Positions 9,867-19,996 of a stretch of 32,653 nucleotides of DNA are shown here, in pieces (position 1 is the first letter of the stretch; each line of letters opens with the position of its first letter). Under the pieces are notes generated by a model. It made no database searches, was not told the DNA's origin, and saw nothing but the letters and a program-made list of their open reading frames with translations. The position numbers were made by a program, and so were the translations under genes. Source of the DNA: Mycogone perniciosa (Eukaryota > Ascomycota > Sordariomycetes > Hypocreales > Hypocreaceae); assembly GCA_025331125.1 (NCBI GenBank), contig JAOALB010000277.1:1-32653 (forward strand), given 5' to 3'.

Positions 9867-11993
9867 ATGGATGATCTGGTTTGTCCTGCCCTTAGACGAA
9901 TTGCCTCCATCGGCACGCTCTACGATGCAAAATCAGATCGGTTCCTACACGCTTCAATTTTACCCAGGGATCTGCCAGCTAGCTATGTGTCGACACAACC
10001 AGACTCCCTTACGGAGATTTCCCTCTCTAGATGCAGCTCCTATGGCGATATATTTGAAGCTCTCCACATTGACAAAGAGACCGCTGTCAATCTCCTCTGT
10101 GGACTTGTTGAGCTTCAAGGCGCTGCCGTCTTTCTTCGCGATTTCCCATACAGTGGTAGAAGCCTTCGCGGCGCCATCATTCATGAAGTCTCGATAGTGC
10201 GACAGACGCTGGACAATTTGAGCGAGGCATTCAAATCGAGCAGGGATTTGACGCTCTTGCAAACCCATGACTGTACTCATGTGGTTACTGGAATCAGATG
10301 GGGTCTACGGACTATTGTTGCAGCCAACTATTCAATGTCCAGCAATCTCGGTCGATTCAAAGATGAGGCCGCCTTCGAAAGGGACTTGGAGGTCCTCACA
10401 TCCGCCATCGAATCAGCCTTTCTTACACCACAAAATCCCCCTCAGATGGAACTTTGCAACGAGCTTATGCTCTACAGCGACGTCCTTGAAAGTGAGGGCC
10501 TTGTCATGCAGGACATATCAGAAATGTGCAACTTCATCCAAATCGTGCCGGATCACATCCGCCAGGAGAGCAGCGGGAAGGGATGGCCAATATCATACAC
10601 TTTGATTCCTATCACAATGTTTTCGTATTTTCTGCCTCTCCCACAAAGGATTCAATGCGGTCTGAGAACGATCAGCTCCGACTATCTTGCCAACTTCATT
10701 CAGCTATTTGATGATTTTGATTCTTCTGAGGCCAAGCTTCGAAGTTATAATGCCTACTTGGCAGGCCACATGATGCATGTGGCGAAAGATCACGTTGATA
10801 AAGTCCTCATGTCAATCAAGAACTTGAAAGAGAGGAAGAGCTGGACGATCAATGAACTACTCCATGTCTTGGTGGATGTGAGGAAAGGGAAAGTAGAGTC
10901 CTCGACACTATTGGCTCTTTATCACCACATCACTTCCAGGGAGTCCTCACCGAGGCAACTCTCTGCAATCGCTGGGCAAGAAACCGACAAACTTGAGTTT
11001 ATTTCCAGTGTTGTTGCCCAGGGCGCAAAATACACAGGTCACAATGGACTTTCTTTGGCGACGATCAGAGAGTCTCACAAGCACACCTGCTGCTATGTTT
11101 TTCACTTCGACTCCGAATCCATGAATCAACAGAAGGAATAGAACGATAACTACACCTTGTTGCTCAAGTTACTAAGCCAGCAAGACGAGCGTACGCCTAT
11201 ATACATCGCTGACTATGACGCGACAGACTCCGATGTCTATTTGGAAGCGCCACGCATTTCCCAGTACAAGGGGAAAAAAGAGAGTGTCACAGATGTGCTC
11301 GAGAACAGCCGGTTCCTGGCTTCAAAATGCTTCGCTCGATTTCCTGATGGACTTCTAGACAACAGTAAGCGCCCACGGCCAGTCAAGAGGCGCTTTGTGA
11401 GGATACCTTGTCCCAGCTCTGATTGCGATTCCAAACAGGTAGAATGGATCTGCCCTCGTTGCTTAACAGAAATCGAATACGGATTCAGTGATTCCTTCTT
11501 TTACTGTGAGTGTGGTCGATGCGCCTATGGCGCGTACGAGTTTAAGTGCAATGATCCCAAGCACGGATCCAGCTACGAAAAGCATAACTCAAAGGAGCTT
11601 CATAAACTCTTGAGTGGACTGAATCAGGCTGACTACATCAACATTCTTATTCTTGGCGAAACTGGAGTGGGCAAGTCGACATTCATCAACGCCTTTGTCA
11701 ATTACCTGTCTTACTCCACTTTGGATGAAGCCATGGATGCCGATAGACTCGCTTCCGTCATTCCATGCTCTTTTTCTCTCCAGACGATGGATCGAGAAAA
11801 CCCCGAAACGGGAATTCAGGAATACAACATCAAAGTCACAGACCACAAGGAGAGATCTGAAGGTAGTGGTGGGAGTCTGGCGACAGGGCCTCAATCTGCC
11901 CATCGAACACAGATACATGCTGAGACGAGCAAGTTCAACCAATCCCACCAGTACATGCCTAGGTCAATGCTCAATCTCTGGAAGTTCTGGTAG
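9867..11993 (+). pseudogene. stonustoxin-like (SNTX) / P-loop GTPase protein, disrupted
   Basis: A single frame of 709 codons is interrupted once, by TAG at codon 425 (11139-11141). The N-terminal half has the pattern of fungal proteins related to stonustoxin/MACPF-type modules: an opening PALRRIASIGTLYDA-type segment, a THVVTGIRWG strand pair, then a helical region (about 255-365). Past the stop, IYIADYDA and IYLEAPR-like segments fit the thioredoxin-like part. A Cys-rich segment (CPSSDC, CPRC, CECGRC) and a clear P-loop (ILILGETGVGKST, about residue 592) follow. The G domain then loses homology near 11880, and no DxxG switch or NKxD motif is found before the stop. In the family such proteins are thought to couple a pore-forming-like or scaffold part to nucleotide binding; activity here is doubtful given two lesions. 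Confidence 0.68.
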
Positions 11994-12790
11994 TAAAGAG
12001 GGTGCTTGTAGCGCGCAGCCATGTTCTTACATAGGTAATACACCAGAGTACATGTGTCGTGTAACGCATTTGGTGTAGTTAGCTATCACCGCACAAACTG
12101 GTGCGTTTGACGCCTCAATTCTATCTCTACTGATCTTCGCAACTGATTTCTGGAGACGCTTTTCTGCATCATAGATAGTTTCCCGGCCAGCCAATTGTAT
12201 CGCGCACTCATTCATGCTATTGTTCCGGCCATGCCAATTATTACAAATTATTCACAAGGTGCGACGTGCAAGGTTACCCTGAGTGCATTTTTCACCTGGG
12301 TCGTTACGTTGGTGATAGCTTTCAGTTGTTCTTGAGCCTATCTCAACTCTTCTCAAGGTTGAAATATTCTACGCACGGGCCAAGATGGTCAGGTGCCTGA
12401 GGAATGCATTGGAAGTTGAAATGAGCTTTATTAGCGTTTCAGCATGTCAGGCATTGAAGTAGAGGACAGAGAATTATTACTAAGCAGATGATTCGCTAAC
12501 TAAATGTGGTCACGAGATGCAAGATGGGAGAGCGATCTCTACAGTCCCCAGGGATACGAGCAGCGGTAATGAACGATAATAAGAAATGTTCAACCCGAGG
12601 ACACCTTGACACCTTGACGCTCGTCTTTGTCTCTTCGCTCTACTTTAGAAGCTAGTGCCTGCAACGACACTTGGCGCACCTGAGAGTATATAGTGGTTCG
12701 AAAGACTGACCACGTGTCACGACCCGACCCCTCTCTGCCAACATAAACCCACGAACCTTGGTTTATCCCTTGGGAATCAACCCGGATCGT
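11994..12790. other. intergenic region with possible LTR terminus
   Basis: No supported gene. Remnants of the GTPase domain could not be recognised. TGTCACGACCCGACCC at 12715 resembles the start of an LTR and matches the inverted sequence ending at 24290. Confidence 0.4.
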
Positions 12791-13025
12791 GTCGGATACC
12801 GTCGACCTAGTTGTTGAAATAAGCAAAAAAGGCGTATGCAAGGGAACCTGTGATCTGACGTGAGGTGAAACAGAACGCGCGGCGTTCTGCTTCTATGATA
12901 AAATGGCTGGAAGAGAATCCAATGAAGATGGAGAGACAACATAGAGCATATAGAACAATTGAGTGGAATTCTGGCGCCTTATCTTGGTGATGTGAACAAG
13001 CTGACTACGTAACTGGTTTTCCAAC
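12791..13025 (+). repeat. dispersed repeat A, copy 2
   Basis: Direct-orientation partner of 4263-4475. The best-conserved part is the AAGGGAACCTGTGATCTGAC to GATAAAATGGCTGG core. It directly precedes repeat B (13073-13280) and so sits in the far-upstream region of the zinc-finger gene. Confidence 0.8.
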
Positions 13026-13072
13026 AGTATCACTTTGCGTATAGTTGGACGCAAGAGACTCATGTGCTTAGG

Positions 13073-13280
13073 TCGTAATCACCGCTGTAACGCAGATCAT
13101 TCACTTATTCAGAGATCGAGATGGCATGCGGGAGGCCCAGTGGCTCGTGCCACTATCACAGGAGTGGTTGTGCTCCAAAAGTAAATTTTCGAATGCGCCC
13201 AATCCTGGCCATCTAAGCCTGCAGACGAACTTTTCAGCCGCTCGAATTATCGATATCGGCCACGTATGAATGCTTGGCTT
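13073..13280 (+). repeat. repeat B, copy 1 (promoter block with GCGGGAGGCC)
   Basis: About 205 bases that reappear, reverse-complemented, at 25658-25863 at high identity by eye. Conserved pieces include AACGCAGATCATTCACTT, CAGAGATCGAGA, AGGAGTGGT..TGCTCCAAAAGTAA, CAATCC.GGCCAT, AGCCTGCAGAC and ATGCTTGGCTT. The element GCGGGAGGCC lies inside (13127-13137). It ends 150 bp before the zinc-finger ATG. Confidence 0.88.
13127..13137 (+). promoter_or_regulatory. GCGGGAGGCC element (exact)
   Basis: Exact TGCGGGAGGCC, 296 bp upstream of the C2H2 gene and in its orientation, inside repeat B. Confidence 0.55.
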
Positions 13281-13315
13281 GTACAGATATGTTCAGAATG
13301 AAATGTAAATGAAGG

Positions 13316-13346
13316 AGGGGAAAGGGGGGAAGAGGGGAAAGGGGGG
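13316..13346 (+). promoter_or_regulatory. G-rich 17-bp tandem repeat in the zinc-finger promoter
   Basis: AGGGGAAAGGGGGGAAG is followed directly by AGGGGAAAGGGGGG. This gives four G-runs of at least four, able in principle to form a G-quadruplex on the plus strand. A TATA-like CATAAATTT follows at about 13347, some 80 bp before the ATG at 13433. Confidence 0.55.
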
Positions 13347-13432
13347 CATAAATTTCCCCTCGAACAGCAGAAATTATGGCACTTCTTTCCTTCTAATGAC
13401 TCTCACTCCTTCCTCTTGCGCAGCAGTTAGGC

Positions 13433-14275
13433 ATGGAGTCCGATTTCATTGACCCGAGCCTGTATATGACATACGAGGCATGGTCTCCTCAAATTGATGC
13501 ACCAGCAATGACCGATTGGGCCAATTTCTCCATGAGCAATCATGGAGCCGATGAATTTCCAACTACCAATGAAGAGGGAGATCAAGGTGATGATTTGATT
13601 GGCTTGATGGCTTATAGCCAGCAGTTCACCAACACGCTCGAGTCCATGGCCCTGGGTGACACTGGGTCTGCGCTCGATTTTGTCCCGGGTTCCGGCTTCG
13701 AGAGTCTGCCTGAGTAGAGTGCTTTCTCACCCCACCATAATCCGGGGGAAGCTGTTGGGATTGTTGAAGCACCTGCTGTTGCTGAAGTAGTTCAGCCTAC
13801 TGGCATATACAAGACAAATGGCCTTGATATTCAACCAAATCTTCTAAGCAAGGAGTTCAAATGGATATTTGATGAGGCAGAGATGCCTTTGTATGACCAT
13901 GCTCAGGCTTCAGAAGACACTGGGTTGTACTATTGTCAGGAGAGAGAGTGCCAGAGCAGCTTTTCACGGAAAGGCGATTTAAGGTATGATACTCCTATGC
14001 TTGTCAAACAGACGGTCCTTTTGCTGACTGGGTGCAGAAAGCATATGAAGACGCACGTCAAGCCTGTTGAGTGTCCCTGTTGCCATCATACCGCAGCAGA
14101 ACAGAGAGACATGCGTCGACATGTCGAGCAGGGTCACACAGGTTGGGCAAAGAAACGTTGGGTTGTCATTGATAAATTCCCCTGCCACCTGTGTTACGAG
14201 AAAACATTCACGCGCAAGTACAACTTACAGAGGCATTTAGCGAAGAAACACAAGGACGATCCCTCACTAGTTTAA
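13433..14275 (+). pseudogene. C2H2 zinc-finger protein (one in-frame TAG)
   Basis: Removing a 54-nt intron (13984-14037, GTATGA...TGCAG) gives 263 codons. The N-terminal half is acidic and Ser/Gly-rich, as in an activation region. The C-terminus has three zinc fingers: C-x4-C-x12-H-x3-H spanning the splice (CQEREC ... HMKTH), C-x2-C ... HVEQGH, and C-x2-C ... HLAKKH. The splice is supported because it restores the finger spacing. Codon 95 (13715-13717) is TAG in a frame that stays open before and after it; a one-base change from CAG or TGG would explain it. As read, translation would stop before all fingers. Internal initiation, for example at ATG 13883, could still make the finger domain. 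Likely role if active: sequence-specific DNA binding. Confidence 0.72.
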
Positions 14276-14543
14276 ATGTATTTTTGAGAAGAGAATATAT
14301 TCACTTTTATGTCCTTCGCAGCTAGCAAAGTTTCTCTCTGTTGACTGATGACTCCAACTTTATGATTCTGGCCATGATTTCCCTGTTGCTGTGAATGCTG
14401 ATGCTTCGATTAGGCCCAAGAAAATGTTGGTAAGATATCCATTTGTACAGCTTACAAGTCCACTTACTACAAAGATAGGAGATACAACAAATATGAGATC
14501 TGCCTGCTCCTCCAAGTTCGTCCTGCCATATTGCCCACAAGAT

Positions 14544-16374
14544 CTACAGGTTGACAGAAACTCCCCCATACTCTGAATCAGAGTCCCCCTCTAGATCAGT
14601 AGAAGCCGTGCGCTCCTCTACCATAGAGATCGCGTCTTTGCTGTGGCTCTGGGGATTACCAATGCCACACAACTTATCCTGTAGGTCTCCTATACGACAG
14701 AAGTCAGCTATTTACCCAGGCAGAAGTCAAACGATACCTTACCATTAGCGAAGCTGGAACGTATGTCGAGGGAAGCTATCGATTCTGTTATGCCAGTCAC
14801 AGAATCAGGATGCCAACGAGAAGGCGACGAACACCTCAGAATCTGAGCAATAGCATCCCCCCGAATATGTTCTATGATCTTGTTCAGAATGTCTCGCTGG
14901 CGGTTGGATTCAGCGTCACCTTTTCGGAATTCAGCGACCAATGGTAGGCCCCAGCTTGTCCAAACCTTCTGATGAGACTCAGGTATAACCATTCGAGCTG
15001 GATGATACTTAAAATACAACATGCAGCAAAGACAAGAGGGTTTGCTGCCCCCAATATATCGGTCATTTTCAACAAAGATCAAGTTGTTCTTATAGAAATA
15101 CTCGAGAACTTTAATCTCCGCGTGCACTTGCGGTGTGCAGTGTAAGTACCGATCCAAGAAGGATTGGAATAAATTGGACTCGCGGTTCATAGTAATGAGT
15201 CTGTGCTCGATTTCAGGCCTCTCGGGATTCCCTTTATTCAACATCCGATTCAAAATACCGTCCAGCGTGGTGTGACCATCTGGCTCGGGATTTGGGTTGC
15301 AAGGGACAGGCTTAATTGGATGAACCTCACATGTCTCAAGTATATGACTCAAATCGCAAGCATCCTCGACGAGTTGGTTGTATGCACGGATGCGGCAAGA
15401 CAGCCGTCCAAGATAGTGCCTGATGTCGGCAAAGGAAGCTCGCTTCCCTTGAGGCTCTCCTCGGCGCTCTTCTTCTTGTGCTCGCGCAGCGAGAGTCGCC
15501 ATATGGCCAGATTTCGTGGCGTTGTAGGCGACACAGCAGAGGTTAATCGGATTTTCATGAATCAGTGACTGCAGCCACGTCGAAAGTTGTTGATCTTGCG
15601 AGAATGTTAGCTTCAGATTTCATCAATACCCAACATCGCTGACGAATAGAACGCACCCCCTGGTGTTCCGCGAACCCTGAGTATTTCCTGGGATACTTTG
15701 ATAGCCCGAAGCAAACGTTTCTTTTCCTCGTTGATCCGAGGAGCCGCAAAATCGATGCAGTCTCTGAGTAGCCTTATTCTGTGGAAATCCCTTTGATCAT
15801 CTGAAAGATTGACCAACATATTCAAAGACTCAAGAGCAGCTCTGAGAAAAGTCACAATTTCACTATTCGCGGCATTTGAAGCGACCCAGAAAGTATAGCA
15901 AGTCTGAGCGCTTTCAAGGCCGATAGCTGTGCAGGAAGGGCCTCCCTTGTCGAAGTCACAGATGTATGCGAGATTTCGCAGGAACCGTCGTCGGCATGAC
16001 TGGTCCTTGTTGATATCTATCGGAGGAGGTGTGTGATTCCCACGGGTCTGTCCAAGCTCCCTAAGCATGAATAAGGCTTCGTAGAACCGGCCGAGGAGCC
16101 TTTTGTATGGGTCAAGTCTCGGAGGACCCACATGGTTCGGCTTAATCGCAAATGACTGATGATAATTACCTTGGGCAAAGCTTGAGACTTTTGAAGAACC
16201 CATTGCGAATTGGAATTTGTTTTGAAGCAGAAGAATGTAATACTGAACGTTGGTTTTAAAGTCACAATTCGGAAAGCTTTGCTCATCGAATTGGAAGTTT
16301 ATATAACAGTAGATTTCCTCCAATGCTATTTGTATTCCAGGTGGAACACTTCGGAACACAGAAGCTGTGGTCAT
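14544..16374 (-). CDS. OTT_1508-like deaminase, paralogue 1
   Basis: Three exons on the minus strand: 16374-15657, 15594-14743 and 14689-14544. Introns are 15595-15656 (GTGCGT, GCTAAC branch, GCAAG) and 14690-14742 (GTAAGG, TATAG). Phases agree and the total is 572 codons. The N-terminal half is helical, with a YKRLLGRFYEALFMLRELG segment and AYICDFDKGG typical of this fungal family. The C-terminal deaminase fold has the zinc signature: HAE (His about 387, Glu about 389), then SKPSCLCC with the two cysteines (about 417 and 420). Members belong to the cytidine-deaminase-like superfamily and are proposed to act on nucleic acids or nucleotides; the substrate is unknown. The start is the first ATG (16374) in frame, but a longer or alternative first exon is possible. 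A decayed copy of its 5' part is at 24294-24893. Confidence 0.85.
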
Positions 16375-16518
16375 CGGGCATTCGGTTGCTTCCCCCAATC
16401 AGGAATATTGTATTAATGAATAGACCATCAAGTGGCATACATATGACACATTCTGTTCTCCATATTGATCGTCTTTAGTAACGCCTCATCGGGGACCGGG
16501 AAACCCGGAGGCTATATC

Positions 16519-16529
16519 TGCGGGAGGCC
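16519..16529 (+). promoter_or_regulatory. GCGGGAGGCC element (exact)
   Basis: Exact TGCGGGAGGCC, 145 bp upstream of the deaminase start but in the opposite orientation to that gene. It could instead serve a plus-strand gene at 17282, about 750 bp away. The relic copy retains it at 24877-24887 as TGCAGGAGGCC. Confidence 0.5.
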
Positions 16530-16545
16530 TGCATCCGGGGGACTC

Positions 16546-17281
16546 TTTGGTGTCGGCCATACCCTGGCGCGCGATTTAGACCCAGAAAAAATACATTAGG
16601 CAATTTCATTCCATAAGGTCCAAGGGGTACTGTTTTATTGACGAGTCACGATGAGCGCATCGCCGGAGGTTTTGCTGCTGCTGGAAGCGTAATTCAAGTC
16701 CTGTATTCCGTAGGCGGAGTAAGCATTGGGCAGACAGCGCAGGGTGCCCGGTAATCGAAGGCACATGATCGTGTGCGTGACTCCAAAACACCTTGAAGGT
16801 AAAGACTCGACTATTAGAACAAGCGAGCTCCCTCGGTAGCAGTCCATGATCAAGGGGCCCAAATCGGGACTTCGTCTCATGCTGAAACCACTGCTCAATT
16901 TGTGGTGCGGAAGTCTTGAGCATCCCTGACTAATCAACCGACGAGTAGGGGCCTCAGCCAAAAGAAAAAAAAACATCAACACGCGGGAGACGAAGAGACG
17001 GTGGTTGAAGGTCAAACCCGTCCATATCAGTTGCTTAGCAAGCAGACTTACTGGCTATGGGCGAGCGGGTATTGAGGAAAGATACGTGAAATCATCAAGA
17101 CTGAGAACTACTATTCGTGCGCAGGATTGTGGATGGAACGAGTAGCTGCAGAGTATTCAAGAAGACGGAAAGAGGGGAATAAATAAGGAATGCCGAGATA
17201 TAGAGGTTATCCAAACCGTCTCACTACAAGGTTCGAAGAACTGACCGTATTCTAGTCGCCCTTGGCTCTTTGACTCATAGG
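16546..17281. other. intergenic region, no confident gene
   Basis: Overlapping minus-strand open frames (16606-16923 and 16635-17015) show no recognisable motif. An A-rich run occurs at about 16962. An upstream exon of the following ORF could be hidden here but I could not place one. Confidence 0.4.
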
Positions 17282-17689
17282 ATGCTGCAACGTTGGCATC
17301 ATTTCTTGGGCTTGCCGCAGCAGGCACAATCTTGGTATCGGGCTCGACTACGAGAGGAGCTATGCGAGAGACGCAGAGCACAGACAACATTGCAGAAGCT
17401 CAGCGAAACCGCCGACGTCTTTTACATCATCAGCAGAGCGCAACATGACGCATATCCGTTACGGAATCTACCTGCCTTTATATCACGGCACGTCTTGGTG
17501 TACGCATATCTAGTACCAAAATACACTCTGAGATGGGGATTCTACCGGGCAGCTGCATACTTCTGCAAATGCCGGCATGTGGGTTCGGTGCGTGAGGTTG
17601 TGAATCCCGCAAAGGATCACAAGCTTTGCGAAGTTGCATGCCGTCACCAGATTGATCCAGAGACATTCCTGAGAGTGTCGTCGGCTTAG
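17282..17689 (+). CDS. small conserved-looking fungal protein, function unknown
   Basis: From ATG 17282 the frame runs 135 residues. It has a charged helix (WYRARLREELCERRRAQ), KLSETADVFYIISRAQHD, a possible membrane-associated hydrophobic segment (VLVYAYLVPKYTLRWGFYRA) and a tail with VVNPAKDHKLCEVACRHQID. I recall similar unnamed proteins in ascomycetes (WYRARLREEL and NP.KDHKL..VA.RHQIDP), but no functional name. Those relatives appear longer on both sides, so this may be a truncated copy or lack an upstream exon. No catalytic motif is seen. Confidence 0.55.
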   Translation: MLQRWHHFLGLPQQAQSWYRARLREELCERRRAQTTLQKLSETADVFYIISRAQHDAYPLRNLPAFISRHVLVYAYLVPKYTLRWGFYRAAAYFCKCRHVGSVREVVNPAKDHKLCEVACRHQIDPETFLRVSSA

Positions 17690-17907
17690 ACGCATCTGGC
17701 CTCTTTTCCCGTGATGGGTTGGAGTGGAGGATTACGACACCAACTAGATTAGGGAAAGAGAAGCGAGGCTTGATTCGGGCTGTAGACTCGAGATAGGCTG
17801 GATATTCATCCATTTGTCATATCGCCATGATGTGTCTAATGAGAGCGTTATACACATGGCTCCTTCTGCTTTGATTGGCCGGCGAGGGCAATGGTAGACC
17901 ACCCTCA

Positions 17908-17918
17908 TGCGGGAGGCC
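17908..17918 (+). promoter_or_regulatory. GCGGGAGGCC element (exact)
   Basis: Exact TGCGGGAGGCC, 176 bp upstream of the ATG at 18094 and in its orientation. A TGATTGGCC (inverted CCAAT) lies about 35 bp further upstream. Confidence 0.55.
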
Positions 17919-18093
17919 GCCTGCGTAGCAGGTCACTAAAGGATCGGGCTGCGAGGAGAAACCCAAGTGCTGTAGGGAAGAGCTCTGATAAAACGCTACC
18001 GCCGCTCTGCAACGAGATTCGGAAATTATTTGTCAATTAACCTTTGAGCTAATACCTCCATGTCCTCTGGGTAGGAACTTTTTACCTATCACA

Positions 18094-19395
18094 ATGTCGA
18101 GAATTTATGATACAGCAGAAAGTTGCACGCATGAGGAAGGGGCGAGCCTGTCCTCAATCCCAGTGGTCACCTCCGCCTCTGTGCCAGACATGCAACCAAG
18201 GGAGAAATCAGTCGTTATCGGGATTTACAGGATTCCTGGCTCAGGAAAGTCATTCCTTCTCAAATACTTGCAGCAGGAGCTTGATTGCGACAGCTTCGAG
18301 TTCCACGAGGGCTCTGAAAAGATTGCTGCAGTTGTTCCAGGGGGGTTCGAGGCTTTCAGAGAACTGAGCGAGCAAGAGAAGGCTGACTCGCGCGGACGAG
18401 CCATCGATGAGATTCAAAAGGAGAGTGCCCAGAGCGGGCGTGCCGCAATTGTCGCTGGGCATTTCATGTTCTGGCCGGAAGGCCAGGTAGTCGGACAGCC
18501 CGTATACACGCCGAACGACTTGAGCACGTTCACCCACATCATTTATCTGGGTGTTGATGCTCACCGCATTGCACAACAACGTCTAGACGATAAGCTGCGG
18601 GATCGACCCGTTGAAGCTATCGAGCATCTACAAAAGTGGCAGCAAGCAGAGATCGCAGGCTTCCGCCGCCTCTGCCGTGATCATGAAATTGTGTTTTTTC
18701 TTCTGATTGAGCAAGCTGCTCTGCTCTGCAGGGTCTCAACGCTGATCCAGCATTTCAGACGTGATACTCCTGAAACCAATTTCTCTCATATCAAGATGAG
18801 ACTAGACGAGGCCCTTCCCAACCGAGACCGGCTGCATACAGTCATCGTCATGGATGCAGATAAAACGCTTGCAGCAGAGGATACTGGTGCTTTGTTTTGG
18901 GAGACACTTGCCAAATCTCGGCCATGGATGGGCGATGCATCCCCATTGAAGGAGCTCTTTGGTGGTCCCTTGGGGTACTCTGAGTGCGCATTCCGCCAAG
19001 CAACGCTACTATATGAAGAAGCAGCCACCGATGAAGAGTACGAGGACCCCCGCAAAATTGCGGCATCGCCAGTCAAGATGCACGAGGACTTTATCTCATT
19101 GTTGCGGTTGATCGCAGACGAAGAGCACGTCGGCGCTATAGTGGTTACCTGTGGCCTTGGCCGAGTGTGGGAGAAGGTCATAGAGAAAGAGGGTCTGTCC
19201 GGGACGGTCAAAGTCGTGGGCGGAGGAAGGATCTCAGACAAGTTCGTGGTTACGGCACCGGCCAAAGCTGCCATTGTGAAGCGCACGCCTAGACGCTGCC
19301 TATCTGCCATAGGTGCGCCTTGCGGACCCAGACTTGATCAGATTTATAGTCTAACGGCGTGGCCCTTCAAGCTTCAGGATGCTACATGCCACTAA
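18094..19395 (+). CDS. P-loop kinase-like + HAD-like protein (HAD incomplete)
   Basis: 433 residues. An AAA/kinase-type P-loop (GIYRIPGSGKSF, about 43-54) opens a nucleotide-kinase-like domain (about 40-235). A HAD phosphatase-like domain follows, with motif I VIVMDADKT (about 250-258, DxDxT), a threonine in VVTCG (motif II, about 352), and lysine-containing VVGGGRISDKF (motif III region). The last 45 residues (from about 390) do not continue the fold: motif IV with its paired acidic residues is absent, and the frame ends a few bases before a uracil-phosphoribosyltransferase-like gene. In fungal relatives I recall kinase, HAD and UPRT as one polypeptide, so this looks like a deletion plus frameshift within a former triple fusion. 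A role in pyrimidine salvage or nucleotide metabolism is plausible but untested. Confidence 0.75.
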   Translation: MSRIYDTAESCTHEEGASLSSIPVVTSASVPDMQPREKSVVIGIYRIPGSGKSFLLKYLQQELDCDSFEFHEGSEKIAAVVPGGFEAFRELSEQEKADSRGRAIDEIQKESAQSGRAAIVAGHFMFWPEGQVVGQPVYTPNDLSTFTHIIYLGVDAHRIAQQRLDDKLRDRPVEAIEHLQKWQQAEIAGFRRLCRDHEIVFFLLIEQAALLCRVSTLIQHFRRDTPETNFSHIKMRLDEALPNRDRLHTVIVMDADKTLAAEDTGALFWETLAKSRPWMGDASPLKELFGGPLGYSECAFRQATLLYEEAATDEEYEDPRKIAASPVKMHEDFISLLRLIADEEHVGAIVVTCGLGRVWEKVIEKEGLSGTVKVVGGGRISDKFVVTAPAKAAIVKRTPRRCLSAIGAPCGPRLDQIYSLTAWPFKLQDATCH

Positions 19396-19417
19396 GAAAA
19401 CAGCAACAAAATGATTG

Positions 19418-19996
19418 ATGTCGCCAACACGCGACGCATCAGTGGCTGGCCCGGCGCTCAGGAAGGCTCATCACAGCGTTGGAAAGTACTTGGCCACCGA
19501 ATATCTGTCAGAAGTGATCGGAGTCGAGGAGCATCCTATTCGACACATGCAAGGTCATCAGACGAGTGGCTACCGACTTCGGGACGAGAAAAAAACCTCG
19601 ATTGTGGTGCTGATCCGAGGCGGCGAGGCGATGGCTTTCGGCGTGAACGAGGTTTTCCCGCAGGCCATGTTTATCCATGCCACGTCTGCAACGGACATAA
19701 AGCGCTATCACTTGGAACACCAATGTACCGTGGCATTGGTTGATTCAGTTGTCAACAGCGGGAGGACGCTCATGCAGTTTATCGAACACATCCGTCGACT
19801 GCATTCTGAGATCCGTATAGTTGTTGTAGCGGGGGTCGTTCAGGTGGAAGTAGTCTCAGAGGGACACGTCTTGAGAACACTGATGGGTCGGTACGGTGTC
19901 ATGTTGATTGCGCTACGTGTATCTGACAATAAATTCACGGGAACGAAGATGACTGATACAGGCAATCGTCTCTTCAACACGACACATCTCTCTTGA
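19418..19996 (+). CDS. uracil phosphoribosyltransferase-like domain protein
   Basis: The frame is open from 19415; the first ATG is 19418. Features follow the UPRT order: Thr-rich LRDEKKTSIVVLIRGGEAMAF (about 60-75), where RGGE matches the PRPP-side loop; AMFIHA; the PRPP-binding VALVDSVVNSGRT (about 108-120); and a C-terminal DTGNRLFNT resembling the uracil-binding loop. The expected reaction is uracil plus PRPP to UMP, but several UPRT residues differ, so substrate is open. It starts 22 bases after the stop of the kinase/HAD frame and in a different frame. It is either a separate downstream cistron without an obvious promoter or the 3' part of a broken fusion gene. The second is more likely in a fungus. 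Confidence 0.72.
   Translation: MSPTRDASVAGPALRKAHHSVGKYLATEYLSEVIGVEEHPIRHMQGHQTSGYRLRDEKKTSIVVLIRGGEAMAFGVNEVFPQAMFIHATSATDIKRYHLEHQCTVALVDSVVNSGRTLMQFIEHIRRLHSEIRIVVVAGVVQVEVVSEGHVLRTLMGRYGVMLIALRVSDNKFTGTKMTDTGNRLFNTTHLS

Noticed and set aside
14551..14748. Plus-strand frame opposite the last deaminase exon
   Set aside because: The minus-strand exon 14689-14544 explains the open reading through in-phase splicing; the plus frame is its shadow.
16606..17015. Overlapping minus-strand frames after deaminase 1
   Set aside because: Two frames overlap on the same strand, neither shows family features or a sensible gene model.
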